A stretch of 64,000 nt of DNA, taken from positions 24,487,681 to 24,551,680 of the forward strand of contig OU612071.1 in NCBI GenBank assembly GCA_914767715.1, in the 5' to 3' direction. The DNA is from Membranipora membranacea. Lineage: Eukaryota > Bryozoa > Gymnolaemata > Cheilostomatida > Membraniporidae. Positions 1 through 12,325 of this stretch are shown here, one piece after another. The notes beneath the pieces were generated by a model. The model did no database searches, was not told the origin of the DNA, and saw nothing but the letters and a program-made list of their open reading frames with translations. How positions within the stretch are numbered: the stretch's first letter is position 1; each line of letters starts with the position of its first letter. Both the position numbers and the translations under genes were made by a program.

Positions 1-238
1 AATATCACATATGCTCTCTTTATAACGATGGTAGGGACATGGATTTGTTGTTATTGTAATGACTTTAATTTCCTGTCAGTACTAGTGATAGCAGATGAGA
101 CAGTGTAAGATAAATAGTGAAATAAAAACTAGAGCTAAAACAACTTGCTCTGTTTTACAGTGTGATAGTGTAAAAAAATGATGTTAGAAAACAATTACTA
201 GCTCGCTAGAAAAGATAGTATACACTGAAATCAATAAA

Positions 239-745
239 TTATCCAAAGGATTTTATCAGCAGGGGCAGTCCTAGTACGAGCTGGAATGATGCGACCACTT
301 CTTGCTGAGTTACGGCTGCCTGTGTTGATGTATTCATGGAGGGCGTGTGAAGTGTCTGAGCGAATGCAATCGGTGTGTCGTTGGCACACTCAAGCGCTGC
401 TGTGTTCAGTCTGCTTTTGGTGTTTTCGATATGAGGGTATATCAGGCGGAGGCAGTATCTTTGGTTTTTATCCAATCTCTCCTTGGGCATGGGCTGTGTA
501 TATCAGGAGTGGTATGTTGCGAGCTTTATAAAACAGATTAAGGCCGTTTTTATTGAATCCTGATTTTCTGAGTTTGCAGATTGCATGAAAATCAGGTCTT
601 CATTTTTTAATGATTTTGTCCACATGCTGAGTGAAGCAAAGAAATCGGTCAAAAACAACACCCAACAGTCTCATTGTAAGATCTCAGCCTCCTCAGATCC
701 ACTAATTGTTATCAGGCCGGTGTTGAGTTGCTTCCTTGATGTAAA
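239..745 (-). pseudogene. Decayed LINE reverse transcriptase, C-terminal region
   Basis: Read on the minus strand from about 745 down to 239, the translation resembles the region after the RT core of Jockey/CR1-type LINEs: a stretch like LLGVVFDRFLCFTQHVDKII, then KLRKSGFNKNGLNLFYKARN, then after a frame change LDKNQRYCLRLIYPHIEN. These match the usual order 'LGv-x-D-x-L-x-f-x-x-H', 'fYka' and 'iQR-x-c-lriiyp'. Stops and at least one frameshift make it dead. The last part is an open 83-codon frame (239-490). It resembles the fragment at 42.3 kb. Subfamily is not resolved. Confidence 0.5.
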
Positions 746-760
746 AATTTTGAGTAGTCT

Positions 761-1527
761 GTCATACTGAGATGGGCCCCCTTAGAACTGATGTAAGAAG
801 CAACTCACATTTATTCTTCCAAAATGCAGTACACATGTGTTGTCTGAGCCCGGGTGGTTAAATAGCCCCAGCTAAAGGAAATCATTTGCAATTAGGAATG
901 TTCCCTCATTGCAGTTTAATACATTCAATAAATGTGTTTAAAACAGCCCTATTCTCATTGCTTGTGACAGTATTATAGTCGGATAAAAAATAAGAGAGTT
1001 TTTATTTTGTTTCCTTATTCTAATTAAACTTTTGAAAGTTTTGATATGAGATATTCATAAGTGTTTCCTTTGCATTGATTGTATTTATTTACACCGTCAT
1101 AGGTGACTACTCAATTGTCTAGGATTGAGAATCTTTCTCTATTGCCCAAGATGCCGCACTACGTTTGCAAAATTCAAACAATTATCCCAACTTCTCAACT
1201 ATGAAATGTGTGTGCCACATTAATATCTAATATGTGGTCAAAGTATCCGCATTCCAAAATATCCCATATACAAAATTATGCAAAATTTGATATGACATTA
1301 AGACTATTATATACAAACTCCTGACAGTCTCATTTTCTACACACAGATTATGTTAAATTTGTGAAGAGGAAAAAATTTAATCACATTAAGTTATGATGCA
1401 AAGTTGTGATCAAAGTAAAATATTTTAAATATTCTCTTAGGAGTACCTTTACTATAAATTTATCAAAGAAAGCAATTATTATATTATTCTATATTATTAT
1501 TATTATTATTATTAAAGGGGGCGCTGA
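761..1527. other. No gene recognised; AT-rich with short ATT microsatellite
   Basis: No coding stretch or element ends seen. A (TTA)n/(ATT)n microsatellite lies at about 1487-1514, immediately before the palindromic repeat that follows. Confidence 0.5.
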
Positions 1528-2167
1528 ACAGATGAGACCATAAATTTGCACTTTTTTATATAAGCTATCATTGGATCAGATCACACTTTTTGGTCTGGCA
1601 GCCAGGAAAATTAAGATAGAAATAAAATGAGCGTAATTTCATTGGCGGATTTTGCTGACCCACTTTATTAGACAAAAATTGACTGTGAATATAATTTGAT
1701 ATATATTATATTATATAATATGATTAATATATCGAAATAAATAAAGAGAAATAATAATTTTCCAGCTTTGAACTTCACATATTATATTAAGCCAACCTGA
1801 AAATATTGATTGCAGAAAAAAAATTCCGAATAACATATTTATATTTCATGTTATTGTAATACAAAGCAATTCTATATTTAATCCAATTACTTAATATATA
1901 TATGGAATTCTTTTGCAAAACAAATTTAGCTGTATATATCAAGACACCTTCCCTCCTGATACTGAATTTCCTTGTGATTGATCAGGATTTTATATTTTAA
2001 TATGTTATTATTTAAATTTAATTGTATCAAAAATTAATATTTCGGGATACTTTTTTATTTCAGCATATAGGTCAAATTTTTAAATTACCGAATAATTCAC
2101 AGCAAAAGGTCTCATCTGCTCCCTTTATAGCTTATATAAAACTTAGCAAAAGTATGGTCTCATCTGT
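1528..2167. repeat. Palindromic MITE-like repeat
   Basis: The left end ACAGATGAGACCATA reads inward and has its reverse complement at the right end (TATGGTCTCATCTGT, ending at 2167). The match continues about 40 bp inward to TATATAAGCTAT on both sides. The interior is extremely AT-rich and non-coding. A second GGTCTCATCTGCTCCC copy at 2109 matches the sequence just outside the left end, so the true ends are uncertain. No clear target duplication. Superfamily unknown. Confidence 0.5.
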
Positions 2168-3550
2168 AAATAATCAAGGGAGATCACTCCGAAAAACATA
2201 ACCCCATTAGAAATGCAATTAGAAATGTGTCAAACGACATTTCCCAACGAGCAAACCAGAAATGATCAGACTGAATACCCATAGGTTGAAGATCCTCATC
2301 TCCAACAAACCTCTTTTTATCATCTATGCTGCCTGATCATGGTGTGCACTCTTATCTGACACAAACAGGCAAAGACTCAAATCTATCCAGAAACATTCTC
2401 TTATTATTATATTTTCAAGTTCGGCTACAAAGGGTCATTAATTGCTATAGATTTGCTATCTCTCAATGATTTTTTATATCAACTCGCTGAGAATTCCCGT
2501 TTGAATAAAGCATTTGATAATCCTAACTAACCCCTATATAAAAGTTTTTTTTTTGTTTTATGTCATGCTATACCAAATTTGTATCCACATTGAAAGAGTA
2601 CCATGATTTCAAAGAGCACCCCCTGATCCATTGTTATTAACAGATGTAATATCAGATCTGATGTTCAACTAAACTAAAACTAAAATGAAAGTCAAAAATA
2701 TTACCAAAGTTTGATAAGGACTGTTCTTCAACATCGCAACCATTCAGCACCAATACTTGCAGTTGTATGTCGAAGAGTCTGATACCTCTCAATAGTGTAG
2801 GAGTTTTGACGGCTATGTAGACAACTCAAACTATGCAGGACTGAAGCTATTGGTTCAATGAAGATCCTCAGGTCTTTCGTTTGCCTTGGGCAGAATAGAA
2901 CTATGCACTATCTGTTGGTAAATGACAAACATAAATCTCAAAACTGGCTTATAGTAAATCTGATCTGGTTTGTAGTTGAGTCGGAGGTCAAATATACAAA
3001 CTTTATCTCCAAGTTTTAAGGTTTTATCCACCCCTAATTTTGACGAGGACCAACTTTAATCAAATCAAGTTTTGATATTAAATGAGTGACATCAATGTAA
3101 TTGTCTATAAATGAATGACACAATATCGTTAGGCCAGGAGATAGTGGTTATTTTTGGACACAACTTCAACTCCTGGTGTTTCTCAAATCATGTAACATCC
3201 TGCTTGTCTACTTGTGTTTATTACCTCAACTATGATTCAAAAGAAGAAGCATTTAGATTGAAAAATTTTCTCAGCAAAGCATCTAATTTTGAAATAATTT
3301 TATAATACAATACAATAATACAACAATACAACAATACAACATAATCTAACAAGACAATTGCCAGGATCTGCTGTTCCAGAAATACTAGAATAGTTCAACT
3401 GATACAATATGTTGGTAGTCAAATCAAGCGTCTTATTCTCAACTTTAATATATCACAACAACCTATTGAAAAAATTTGGACAACATTATTTTACCAGACA
3501 ATTGCAAGCATCTGTGGATCTGTGATTTATAACAGTCTGTAAAACATTGA
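2168..3550. other. No gene recognised
   Basis: AT-rich, with no coding stretch supported on either strand. A short (ATACAACA)n-like run lies at about 3302-3342. The 64-codon open frame at 3111-3305 has no recognisable content. Confidence 0.45.
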
Positions 3551-3553
3551 GAG

Positions 3554-3766
3554 TCAGGTATCTAACTTTAAAAAAAGATTACATAAGGTCGGGCAGCAAC
3601 CTTGTCGTGTACAAGAAATGTGTACACCATCAGGATAACAGCGTGTGCATTGTTTAAAAACCGATAGTAGTGTCTTTCTGTACTGTTTGTTCATTATGCC
3701 GTAGATGATAACATTCAAGATGCCATATGCATCCTTATGTAGAAATTTGAATGGATTTTTTATCAA
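3554..3766 (-). pseudogene. Fragment resembling GPCR (opsin-like) helix 7 and helix 8
   Basis: The minus-strand 70-codon frame contains GILNVIIYGIMNKQYRKTLL followed by a Cys-containing tail. In rhodopsin-class receptors, helix 7 ends NPxxY and is followed by an amphipathic helix 8, often MNKQF/YR in opsins. Here the motif is N-V-I-I-Y, so the proline is lost. The nearby Lys is seven residues before the Asn rather than the six expected of a retinal-binding lysine. No upstream transmembrane segments were found at higher coordinates. It could be an isolated last exon, a degraded retrocopy or chance similarity; the helix 8 match is the strongest evidence. Confidence 0.4.
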
Positions 3767-4880
3767 TTAGTCCTTGGCTAAGTAATCATTTGTTTATATT
3801 TTATATACTCCTTATCGTCATCGTGGAGTTGAAGCGAGCTTTGCATCTATGCATAATTCTAGCAATGTTTGAAGAAATGGTCAAATTTGAAGATTTTAAG
3901 AAGAAAATAAGAAGTGTTAAAGGGAAGTGTAGCTGGATACGAGGTACAGTCTAATTTAACCGCAGGTTTTTGGAATCAACATTGGTTTCTTGAAGAACGA
4001 GTTTAGGTATATCTTAGCTAATAAATAAACGCACTTTTGTCTGTCCATATCTAACTAAGAATATTATCACACAAACAAGTGGCTATCAGTGATCACTGCA
4101 AAACCTCATCATGTGGCAACAGCTCTTAGCCCTCAGGACCAAATTTGGCCACACGTATTTTCATAAAAGCATTGTAAAACTGACAAGGAAACACGTTGAT
4201 CTTCTTTACACAACTAGGCAAGGTGGAGTGTGAAACCAATGTAGAGCCATCACATTGAACATTCTTCAGCAGTCATCTAACAAAAAATTCATTCTATGAA
4301 AACACTATTTTTGACGTGCTCATTTGCTTCAATGAGAATTGCTTCCCCTGCCAAGAGAGAAAACAACCATCGTCATATTAGTATTAATTAAATTCCCCTC
4401 GAAGGATGCTTGGGCCTATAGAACCACCAAGATGGTGGGTTGAACAAGCAATCTATTAGCTTTCCTCAGTGGAAGTCGAATTAACGACCCCTCCCAGCTG
4501 TACTAATCCACCATTGCATAGTCCTGTTTAACACAGATTAAGTCTATTTGACCTTACATGGTCCATTGCAGAGACCTCTGGTGGAAGTGTTTAACATTGT
4601 GGGCTTAGACAAAACCCTGTGTCTCATCCATTTTCTGGCCACAGTATCTGTTCAATGTTAAAAAGTAACAGGGTTTCAATAGATTTTGAGTTTGAAAATT
4701 GTAAGAGATTCAGTATATAGCTTGTTGTCATCAATTTACTGTTTTGATCGTAGTTGATGTAGAATGGGAGCGAAAAAATATGCCTATTTACTAATCCTTA
4801 TATACTTATGCTTATATGCTTGTATACAATCTTCATTTATTCCAGACACTGTTTTATCTATATTTATTTGTACACCTTAA
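3767..4880. other. No gene recognised upstream of the 5.1 kb gene
   Basis: No supported coding sequence or element ends in this stretch. Confidence 0.4.
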
Positions 4881-4884
4881 TGGG

Positions 4885-4990
4885 CAATTGGCAGTTGGGC
4901 AAATGTGATTGGCAAACGATTTTGGCAAAACGGGATTGCTAAAATGCATTGGCAAATCAATGATTTACCCATTGACGCGTGCAATTGGTA
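4885..4990. promoter_or_regulatory. Cluster of ATTGG (inverted CCAAT) / TTGGCAAA motifs upstream of gene
   Basis: ATTGG occurs at 4887, 4908, 4948 and 4984, mostly within the longer word ATTGGCAAA, about 130-230 bp before the start codon at 5115. Inverted CCAAT boxes are bound by NF-Y, and TTGGC is an NF-I half-site. The position fits a proximal promoter, but a degenerate tandem repeat is an equally good explanation. No TATA box is convincing. Confidence 0.25.
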
Positions 4991-5114
4991 TATCGTTGTG
5001 TTTATTTGCAATCACATGACCTGTTTATAGTTTGATTAACAACTCTTAGCAAGTTTTGTCATTCCTTTGTTAAGCTCATTTGAGGAAACAGTGATTTGAC
5101 ACAAGAGTAACAAG

Positions 5115-8100
5115 ATGCCTAACATCAAGCTGACATACGCCGCTAGTCTTATCTTCATACTCCTTGGTAAGTCATATTAGAGAGTATCACATGCAGTGTG
5201 TCCCATATGCTGACCATCTCTATCAATCATAAGGTGTTATCAGCAATTTAGGGATTTGCTTGTCACTCAATCTAGTTAAAAAGGTTTTATTAGGCGCCGA
5301 ATCTAAGGATTCCAAGGCTATCCATCAGTGAAGTCCAAACTGCAGCCTCACAGCAACATGCAGCCTCACAGGCTTTGATTCTTTGCAATTTAAGGAAATA
5401 TTTTTTACTAGCTTATTACCATAGGTTGTCTCATTCATTAAACATTACTATGAGTTCACAGCTAGCTATAGAGTTTCCCCTCTCTCTCACCTGCCTCTGA
5501 TTCTAGTAACTTCAATAACACAGAAAAGTGTTGACCCGGTATCTGTGGTCATTGTCTAGTGCAGCTTGTGATCAGTGGGCCTCTGATCTAATCTGACCTT
5601 GACCCAAATGTGATGTGATATGTCCTTTTTAGGTATAATCTTTTTTGCTGGCGCGCTATTTTATTCCAGGTCGCGCAAACGATCAACAATCGCTACCTAC
5701 ATTAATTTTTGTCATACTACAAATTTCAGATTTGTTGGTATATGGTGAAGGAAGTTGTGTCTCTTACCACTATGTTGGCCTGTTCAGACTACAGGATCTC
5801 AATACAAAGAGATATCTCAAAGTACCAGCATCAGTACAAGGCAACTCTCTTCAGATACTAGGTGGACAATGGCAAAGTGACCCAAGAGGTAACTTCTCAC
5901 CGGATTTTCCTTTCAAATCGAAAAAAAACTTGAGGGCATCCTGTTCTATTTCAAAAAAAATTAATTGTTTTGAGATTGGGTTAAGCAACTTAGATCTACC
6001 GTAGTTGTGGACAAGTAGTTCTGTACTTGACTGGCATGAATTGCTTGATTGATTGTCTCTTTTTTCTAGCGACCAAGGAAAGTTGAGTTTATTTCGTTCT
6101 AAACTGTTCATATTGACCGAGCTGGTTACAAAATCATGTGTTACAAAATCATAAGATTACACTGAGTTCCGGTTTCAGGCTCGCTGAGCATTAGGAATGA
6201 AGCACCAGGAAGTTATGATAGGCAAAAAATACGATTAACTATGAACAAAGTTGTTCATATCATCATCCCTTTACTAATTAACTCAAGCAAAACGTATTGC
6301 ATCGCATGAGTCTATTATTAGAAAAAATAGCCTAATCATCTTTGAAAATATTATCTGATACAAGAATGTTAAGAGGGTCCTAATAAAAGACCACATTCAG
6401 TACACATAACTGTCACACTGGTAACCTGATCCTGTTATGACTAGTTCTATAGAGGGCGTGATGATATCATACAAATTACCACTCAAAGGAAAATTAGTGA
6501 ATGAGAATAATGATAACCAATCAAAAAGCGAGTAATCCAATAACGATTTTGATAAGGAAGTTAACATTTACTCACCAAAATATCAGGATGTGAGATAAAC
6601 TTTTACGTCGTGTTTGAGGGATTACATCATTAACATTGAAGGACATTTATTCAAAATAGTATGAGCATTCTTTGGAAGTCACGGTTCGAAATTAACCAAA
6701 TTCTTTTTCAGAGTGCCTCCATGTACCCTAGAGTAGTAACTAATAGTCTAAATTTTGTTCATTTTTTCAGAATTGTATTCTCACAATATAATAAAGACAG
6801 CCGTTAAAGATTTTTTGGTTTCTGAAGATGCTGCTGCTGAAGATGACTTACCATATTGAATGAATTAAATCATTTACTGGAACCGATAAATCGACACATT
6901 TTGTCTCATCCAATAATATTGGAGATATTTTGCAAACTGACTAAAACTATATGTATGCATGTGTTTGCTAACCTCCAATGTTGATAACACAAAGTTCTGA
7001 TTTGCTACAGCTTTATTCGATATGTGGGTACATAACTCTGGATATGGGACACCTCATGTACGTCTTAGTCAAGTTACAACGGAATAACGAGGTACATACA
7101 TGATTCTGGTGGAGCTTCATCTTCTGCAATGACTACGGTAACAGTTTGTACCCTCAGGCTTAAATGATGACCTTGCCAAGAAATAATAGCCCAACAATGA
7201 GTGATGTCTTGTCTACCTGCACATTTAAAATGATAACCAAGCTTAGCCAATGGGTGCTTCCTGTTTGTATTGATCAATGATAGGTATGATAGTGTTTCTA
7301 AAATAACTAAAATAATTTTAGCATGAAGATGATGTATAATATTTCCAGATTGGGTCAGTTGCCAATTCAAGTTGATAATTTCATGTGACCTGGAAGTAAT
7401 CCTTTCATTAACTCTGACACCATTTTCTTCACTTAAGATGAATACTGGTAGCATAACTGGATGTGGGGACAGTAGACTTTTTGTGTATAGTGTTGGAGCT
7501 TCATATGATCGTATCTCTCTGAGTAAGTTGTCAACATCCTATTCATGCCAAGTACGTTATATAACTTAAACAGATAAACCCTGATATCATTCTGACTCCG
7601 ATACCATATGTGATCCATCATATCTACTCTTATTGCACTTCATGGTGGGTAGTTGTGATTTTCTTCTGCAATGTTGGAAACACTCTAACTACATAGAATA
7701 TGTGTTCCAGGTCAACAAAGAATGAAATCAAATTGGTCAAAATATTTTTTCTACTTTTAGGACGGGAGAATCTTACTATGCTAGCCTGCGTTCTAAGATT
7801 GGATTCAGAAATAAAGAAAGTTGATGTAAAATATGTTAGCAAATATTATGTTGAAACCCTTATTATGTGTTTTGATTTTGAATATCTTCCCTGATCTGTA
7901 TCACATTCCTGTGTCATAAAATGATTTTTTTAGGATCTGTGTCCAATCTGTACCTGAACCCACTTAACAGCGGTCCTACATATCAGATGGCTCAATCCTT
8001 CTGGTCTCTGTATGACTACCTCATCGAGTTCTCAACATACAATGGAAGTATCAGCTTCACAAGTCATAACTATTATCGGAAAAGACGTAGCGTCGTATCC

Positions 8101-11100
8101 AGCTCAGGCCAAGATCAGCAAGGTTGGTAGAATGAGACCAATTCCTGTTATAGTATGGCAATTACTCGTGACAAAGTTATGTCAGATTTTCATGATTAAA
8201 AATAATCAGATGATCTACATGGTTAAGTGGGAGGCATATGGGAGGCACTATTTCCACCATCGATAGGTCATTGAAATTTCATACCATGCAAATTTGACAC
8301 AACTTTATCATAAATAACTGCCTGGCTATAGCATGTGTTAGGCTCTTGGTAGATTTTAAGCCTATAAGTGGGGTTTCTGTACCCTGAAATTCTTTTCTTT
8401 ATGAATGTACAAAAAAAAGATGTATATTATCAATTTTCCCAAACTGTACTCTCTCATCATAAGTAGTAAATTTTGGTGAGATTGAAATATGAGCATGTCA
8501 ACATTCCTAGCTAAATTTATACCCTTACTGACATCTTACCCTGTTTCATCTCCCAGATGACTTGAGCAGCAGACTGTACTTGTCACCTTCCGCCGATAAA
8601 CAGATAATAGCCGGCATCCAGTCTACCTCTGTGTCAAAAAGTGAGTGTTTACATTGAGACGGATAGTTATTACTACTGAAGCCAGCAGTGATAGGCCAGA
8701 AAAATTAAAACCCTGATATGTCAAACTACACTGACAAGTTAGTGACTGTACTGTAATTCCAATTCATTGGAAATACCATCAAATTCAATAGCTTTCTTCT
8801 CCGGTGAAATCATTGGAACTTAGCCACATTTTCATGGCAATATGAGAATGATGGTGAGAGGACTAAAGAGTGTCAAGGGATATGGCTTTTTGTTTGGCTT
8901 ATGGTTTTTAGGCAGACGCTCAATATTCCTAAATATATGATAAGTACATGTCATTGCCCTACACAACTCGAGTAGGTCGTTTATAGTGGCATATGACCTA
9001 CTGTGTCTCACAACCGCTCTTCAGTTACAGCCAGTGATAAACACAGTGTGATGTATGGTCAAAGGCTTGAACTGACGGTGCTGGCACTACCAATTTCCAC
9101 CAACCTGCCCTACCCAAGCTGGCTAAACTTCATTCAAGCATGCCAAAGCCCCATTGATGATTTGGTGATTGGTGATTGCTAGGGCTGGTTAGCTCGAACA
9201 GCAGAGTCCAGTGAGCAGCCACCAAAGAATTGCACTATGTTTACCATTATAAACTGTTCTTATTCTGTGGTTAATCCATTCTCCCATGTCTATTTCAGAT
9301 TTTGAGATCAGTCAGTTTCAGCTTTATCGAGGGTGCAACGAGAATTATGACTACATCACTGAAGAAGCAGTCACCATAAGAATACCTGGAACAGAGGTGG
9401 GTTGCCTATTCGGCAAATAATCTAATGCAGTTATTTGAGGTTGATTTATACATTTTTACGGCTTGTTTTAAACATTTTGTAGTTATGGCAACAGGTTTAT
9501 GATGCTAAACTTTTTTAACACGGTGTACCACCTTCTTACTTATTCTCCTAGTATCCACCTCAGCATCTCAGTCATACCACCCCTACAAGTATTAGAAGGA
9601 TTACAATAATAACAGCATATATTTATCATTTCACAATTATATTCCATACAAATAAAACGACTTGTATAACATAACAAAAGTGGATGGTTATAAACATAGA
9701 CAATGCCATCTTTTAAATTTACGAGATTTATTTGTAAATTTGTATACTTTGCAGAGATATGCGTTTGTGAATTACAACCGGGCATCAGGTCAGGTATTGA
9801 GAAATGAGACGGAGGTGATGGAAGGTGCAGATAATAAGAGGATACTTGTGAACTACACAAGTGTAGTCACCAAGGTAGGGTTCTAGTCAGCAAGAAGATA
9901 AATTTAACAATGGTGAACTCGTTGTCGATAATTAGTCTTTTAGGTGCGATGCATAAGATTATCGTCTTATATTACCCAAAACATTTCTGGCAAAGCCTGG
10001 ATGGAGCTCAATGCGAACTTGTTAAAGAATCTTCATTATATAATGAAAAATTGTATTTTACTGAGTTTTCTCTCTTCTGTTCAAAATGTCTTATATACAC
10101 TTTAGGATTACACAGGACAGAGTAGTTTATTGCCAGAGGATCCAAAATGCCGGAACTCAAGCGGAACCAACAAAGGTTGCAGTGATAAGTTCTTGGCTGA
10201 CGAGCGTGTCTTCACTGTGAGAAGGATAGGCGCAGAAAATGTCATCCTACAACACGTTCTTAATGAAGGCAAGTCTAAGCTTAACTGTTCTCAGTGATGT
10301 GAAGCCAAAATTGGGAAATAAGAGTTTGCAAAGAGTGCTTCATGAATTATACTGTTGGAGACAATCCAAACCTGCAACTAAGAATAACTTTTCTCATACT
10401 TGATAGATGCATACTTGGCAGTACTACAGCTGATGACCGGTGAGCAAAGATTAGTGGTGACAAAATTGGTAACTGGAGAATCTGCCATTAATCTAAAATT
10501 TTATTTCAACATACCAGCCATCAGACGTGAGTTCAATAACAGCTACCTGTAAATTGAGGGCAATTTTGTCTGAAAGCTTTTACCTCACATTCAAGGACAA
10601 TGATATGTCGCTGCCAATTTTTTTTCCTATGAAATTTCAATTCAATCCTTCATAAATATACATCTCAGATACTATTATAGTATTAATACAGCGCTTGAGA
10701 TACAACTAAGCATCCGATTGATTGGCATCCAGATTGATATTTGGTTATTGAATATATACAGATGCAGAAAACTAATGTATGCAAGAAATTCCGCTAATCA
10801 ACTGAAGTGGCGTTCTCTAAAAGGGCTTTGAGATATTCCTTCTCTGGAGGAGCCCATCAACATGTCGATATGTAAAATAGTATGGCATGCAAAGACTCAT
10901 TTATTTTCAGATGGCCATATATGTGGATCAATCTATTTGTCTTTTCATGATAATAATAGTTTGATCTTCTGTTTTAGCTATACCAAAGCATACATTCCAC
11001 GGACATCCTGAGGGTTCATGCGCTCCCCTCATTATTTCTACTACTGCTGCTATGACAACCACTACTGATTCTGATATCATTACAACTACTTGTGGTACTG

Positions 11101-11174
11101 CTACTGCTACTACCTCTTTGACCACTTTTACTATCTTATGTCTAATATGGATAATTAGACTAGTACTAGATTAA
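5115..11174 (+). CDS. 11-exon gene for a secreted or membrane-anchored, beta-rich protein of unknown family
   Basis: Proposed exons: 5115-5166, 5730-5888, 7011-7057, 7438-7522, 7934-8122, 8557-8640, 9299-9396, 9755-9874, 10106-10268, 10407-10526, 10978-11174. All splice phases match and the sum is 1314 nt, giving 437 residues. Residues 1-17 are a signal peptide (hydrophobic LTYAASLIFILL). A motif YL-x-x-P recurs at about residues 46, 121 and 185 (RYLKVP, LYLNP, LYLSP), each near an F-x-L segment, which suggests repeated beta units, perhaps trefoil-like (inference). RKRR at 163-166 is a furin-type site. N-glycosylation sequons occur in exons 8 and 9. The last exon encodes a Thr-rich stalk and ends with a short hydrophobic tail (FTILCLIWIIRLVLD) that suits a GPI signal or membrane anchor. 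Intron 9 uses a GC donor. The exon 3 and 4 borders are the least certain. I do not recognise the family. Confidence 0.65.
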
Positions 11175-11189
11175 GTAGTCAATGAATGC

Positions 11190-11260
11190 AACCATTTATA
11201 CAACTACTACTTGTGCTACTACTGCTACTTACTGCTTTTACTACTTAACCCACTGCTTAT
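11190..11260 (+). repeat. Echo of the Thr-rich exon just downstream of the gene
   Basis: ACTACTACTTGTGCTACTACT and nearby text resemble the Thr-codon part of the last exon (about 11080-11130). It looks like a small tandem duplication or simple-repeat spread into the 3' flank. Confidence 0.35.
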
Positions 11261-12245
11261 TTGACTGATGATGTAGCTTCTACAATACAGATTTACAGGA
11301 CATTCAGGTAGTTACCATACACTTAAACAAAGAAGCCATCAACCAATTATTGTATTTTTGTAACTTTATTCAGACATTTGATGGTCGGTATATTCTACGT
11401 ACTAAGTTAAGGTCATCCGTATATTAATACTCCTTTATAAAACATATATTACGGTTTTGCCGCCATCTTCATTCTCGACAATAGCAATGAATATTTTTAT
11501 CAATCAATGTTTTCAAACCTTAACTAATAATGAGATTGTGTCTGAATAATATGAAGTGATAGAGCCCTTTCTCTCCGATGATACGGAATCGTGATTTTTG
11601 AAAGTCCATTACTAGCAGGATTTCAATCGATTTTAAAGATTAGAAAAAGCATGAGTTTAATGTCAAATTTAATTATATTTGACCGATATCTTTATCAAAT
11701 GCATTAATTCAGTTGCACAGTCTTTCAGGTTACATCAATTTTATGCAGACATATCGCTGGCCCAGTGCGACAAAGGACTAACTGGCAAAACTGAAAATAT
11801 GGAGTTCTAAATTCCCAGTTTTAAACCTTGGTTCTTGTTTCACTTATGATCACATAAATCGAACCAAAATACAAATGGTTGACGATTTTAGTTTAAATAG
11901 CTAGCTTCCCACCATATGTTGTATACAATTCGGACACAAAAGGCCAATTATCTCAGTTTGACAAAAGTGCTAGTTAGTATTATGTATTGCTTGGCCAGTC
12001 ATATATAGAGTTTCAATTATCAGATTTTCTTCATTCACCTCGCCTGCAGTTCCTGATTTATGAGGGGAAATCAGACCCTCCTACAATCTTGACTTGTGAT
12101 AATTTAACCTCAGAATTTGTTCTCCTGCAATTACTTAATTCTTCCAACTATACTAATTATGTACTTTATTTGCCGAATGCACCATGAGTTCATGTAAGGT
12201 TTGGCCCCAGAAACAATCACAGGTAAAAGCGCTGATAAAAGGGCC
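11261..12245. other. No gene recognised
   Basis: AT-rich non-coding sequence; the open frame at 11987-12187 shows no recognisable motif. Confidence 0.4.
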
Positions 12246-12251
12246 TAACAA

Positions 12252-12325
12252 GGGTAGCCAAGAATCGATCCCTGGTCTCTTGCAGCAATGTGTGAAAGGT
12301 GGGGACTCTGCATACTGAACTACTT
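12252..12325 (-). repeat. tRNA-like SINE head or tRNA pseudogene
   Basis: On the minus strand there is an A-box-like TAGTTCAGTATGCAGAGT and, about 40 nt later, a B-box-like GGGATCGATTCTTGG. Acceptor-stem pairing is absent, so this is not a working tRNA gene. Confidence 0.45.

Noticed and set aside
8012-8266. Alternative frame through exon 5 of the secreted gene
   Set aside because: Would break the phase agreement of the neighbouring exons; the frame with RKRR joins correctly on both sides.
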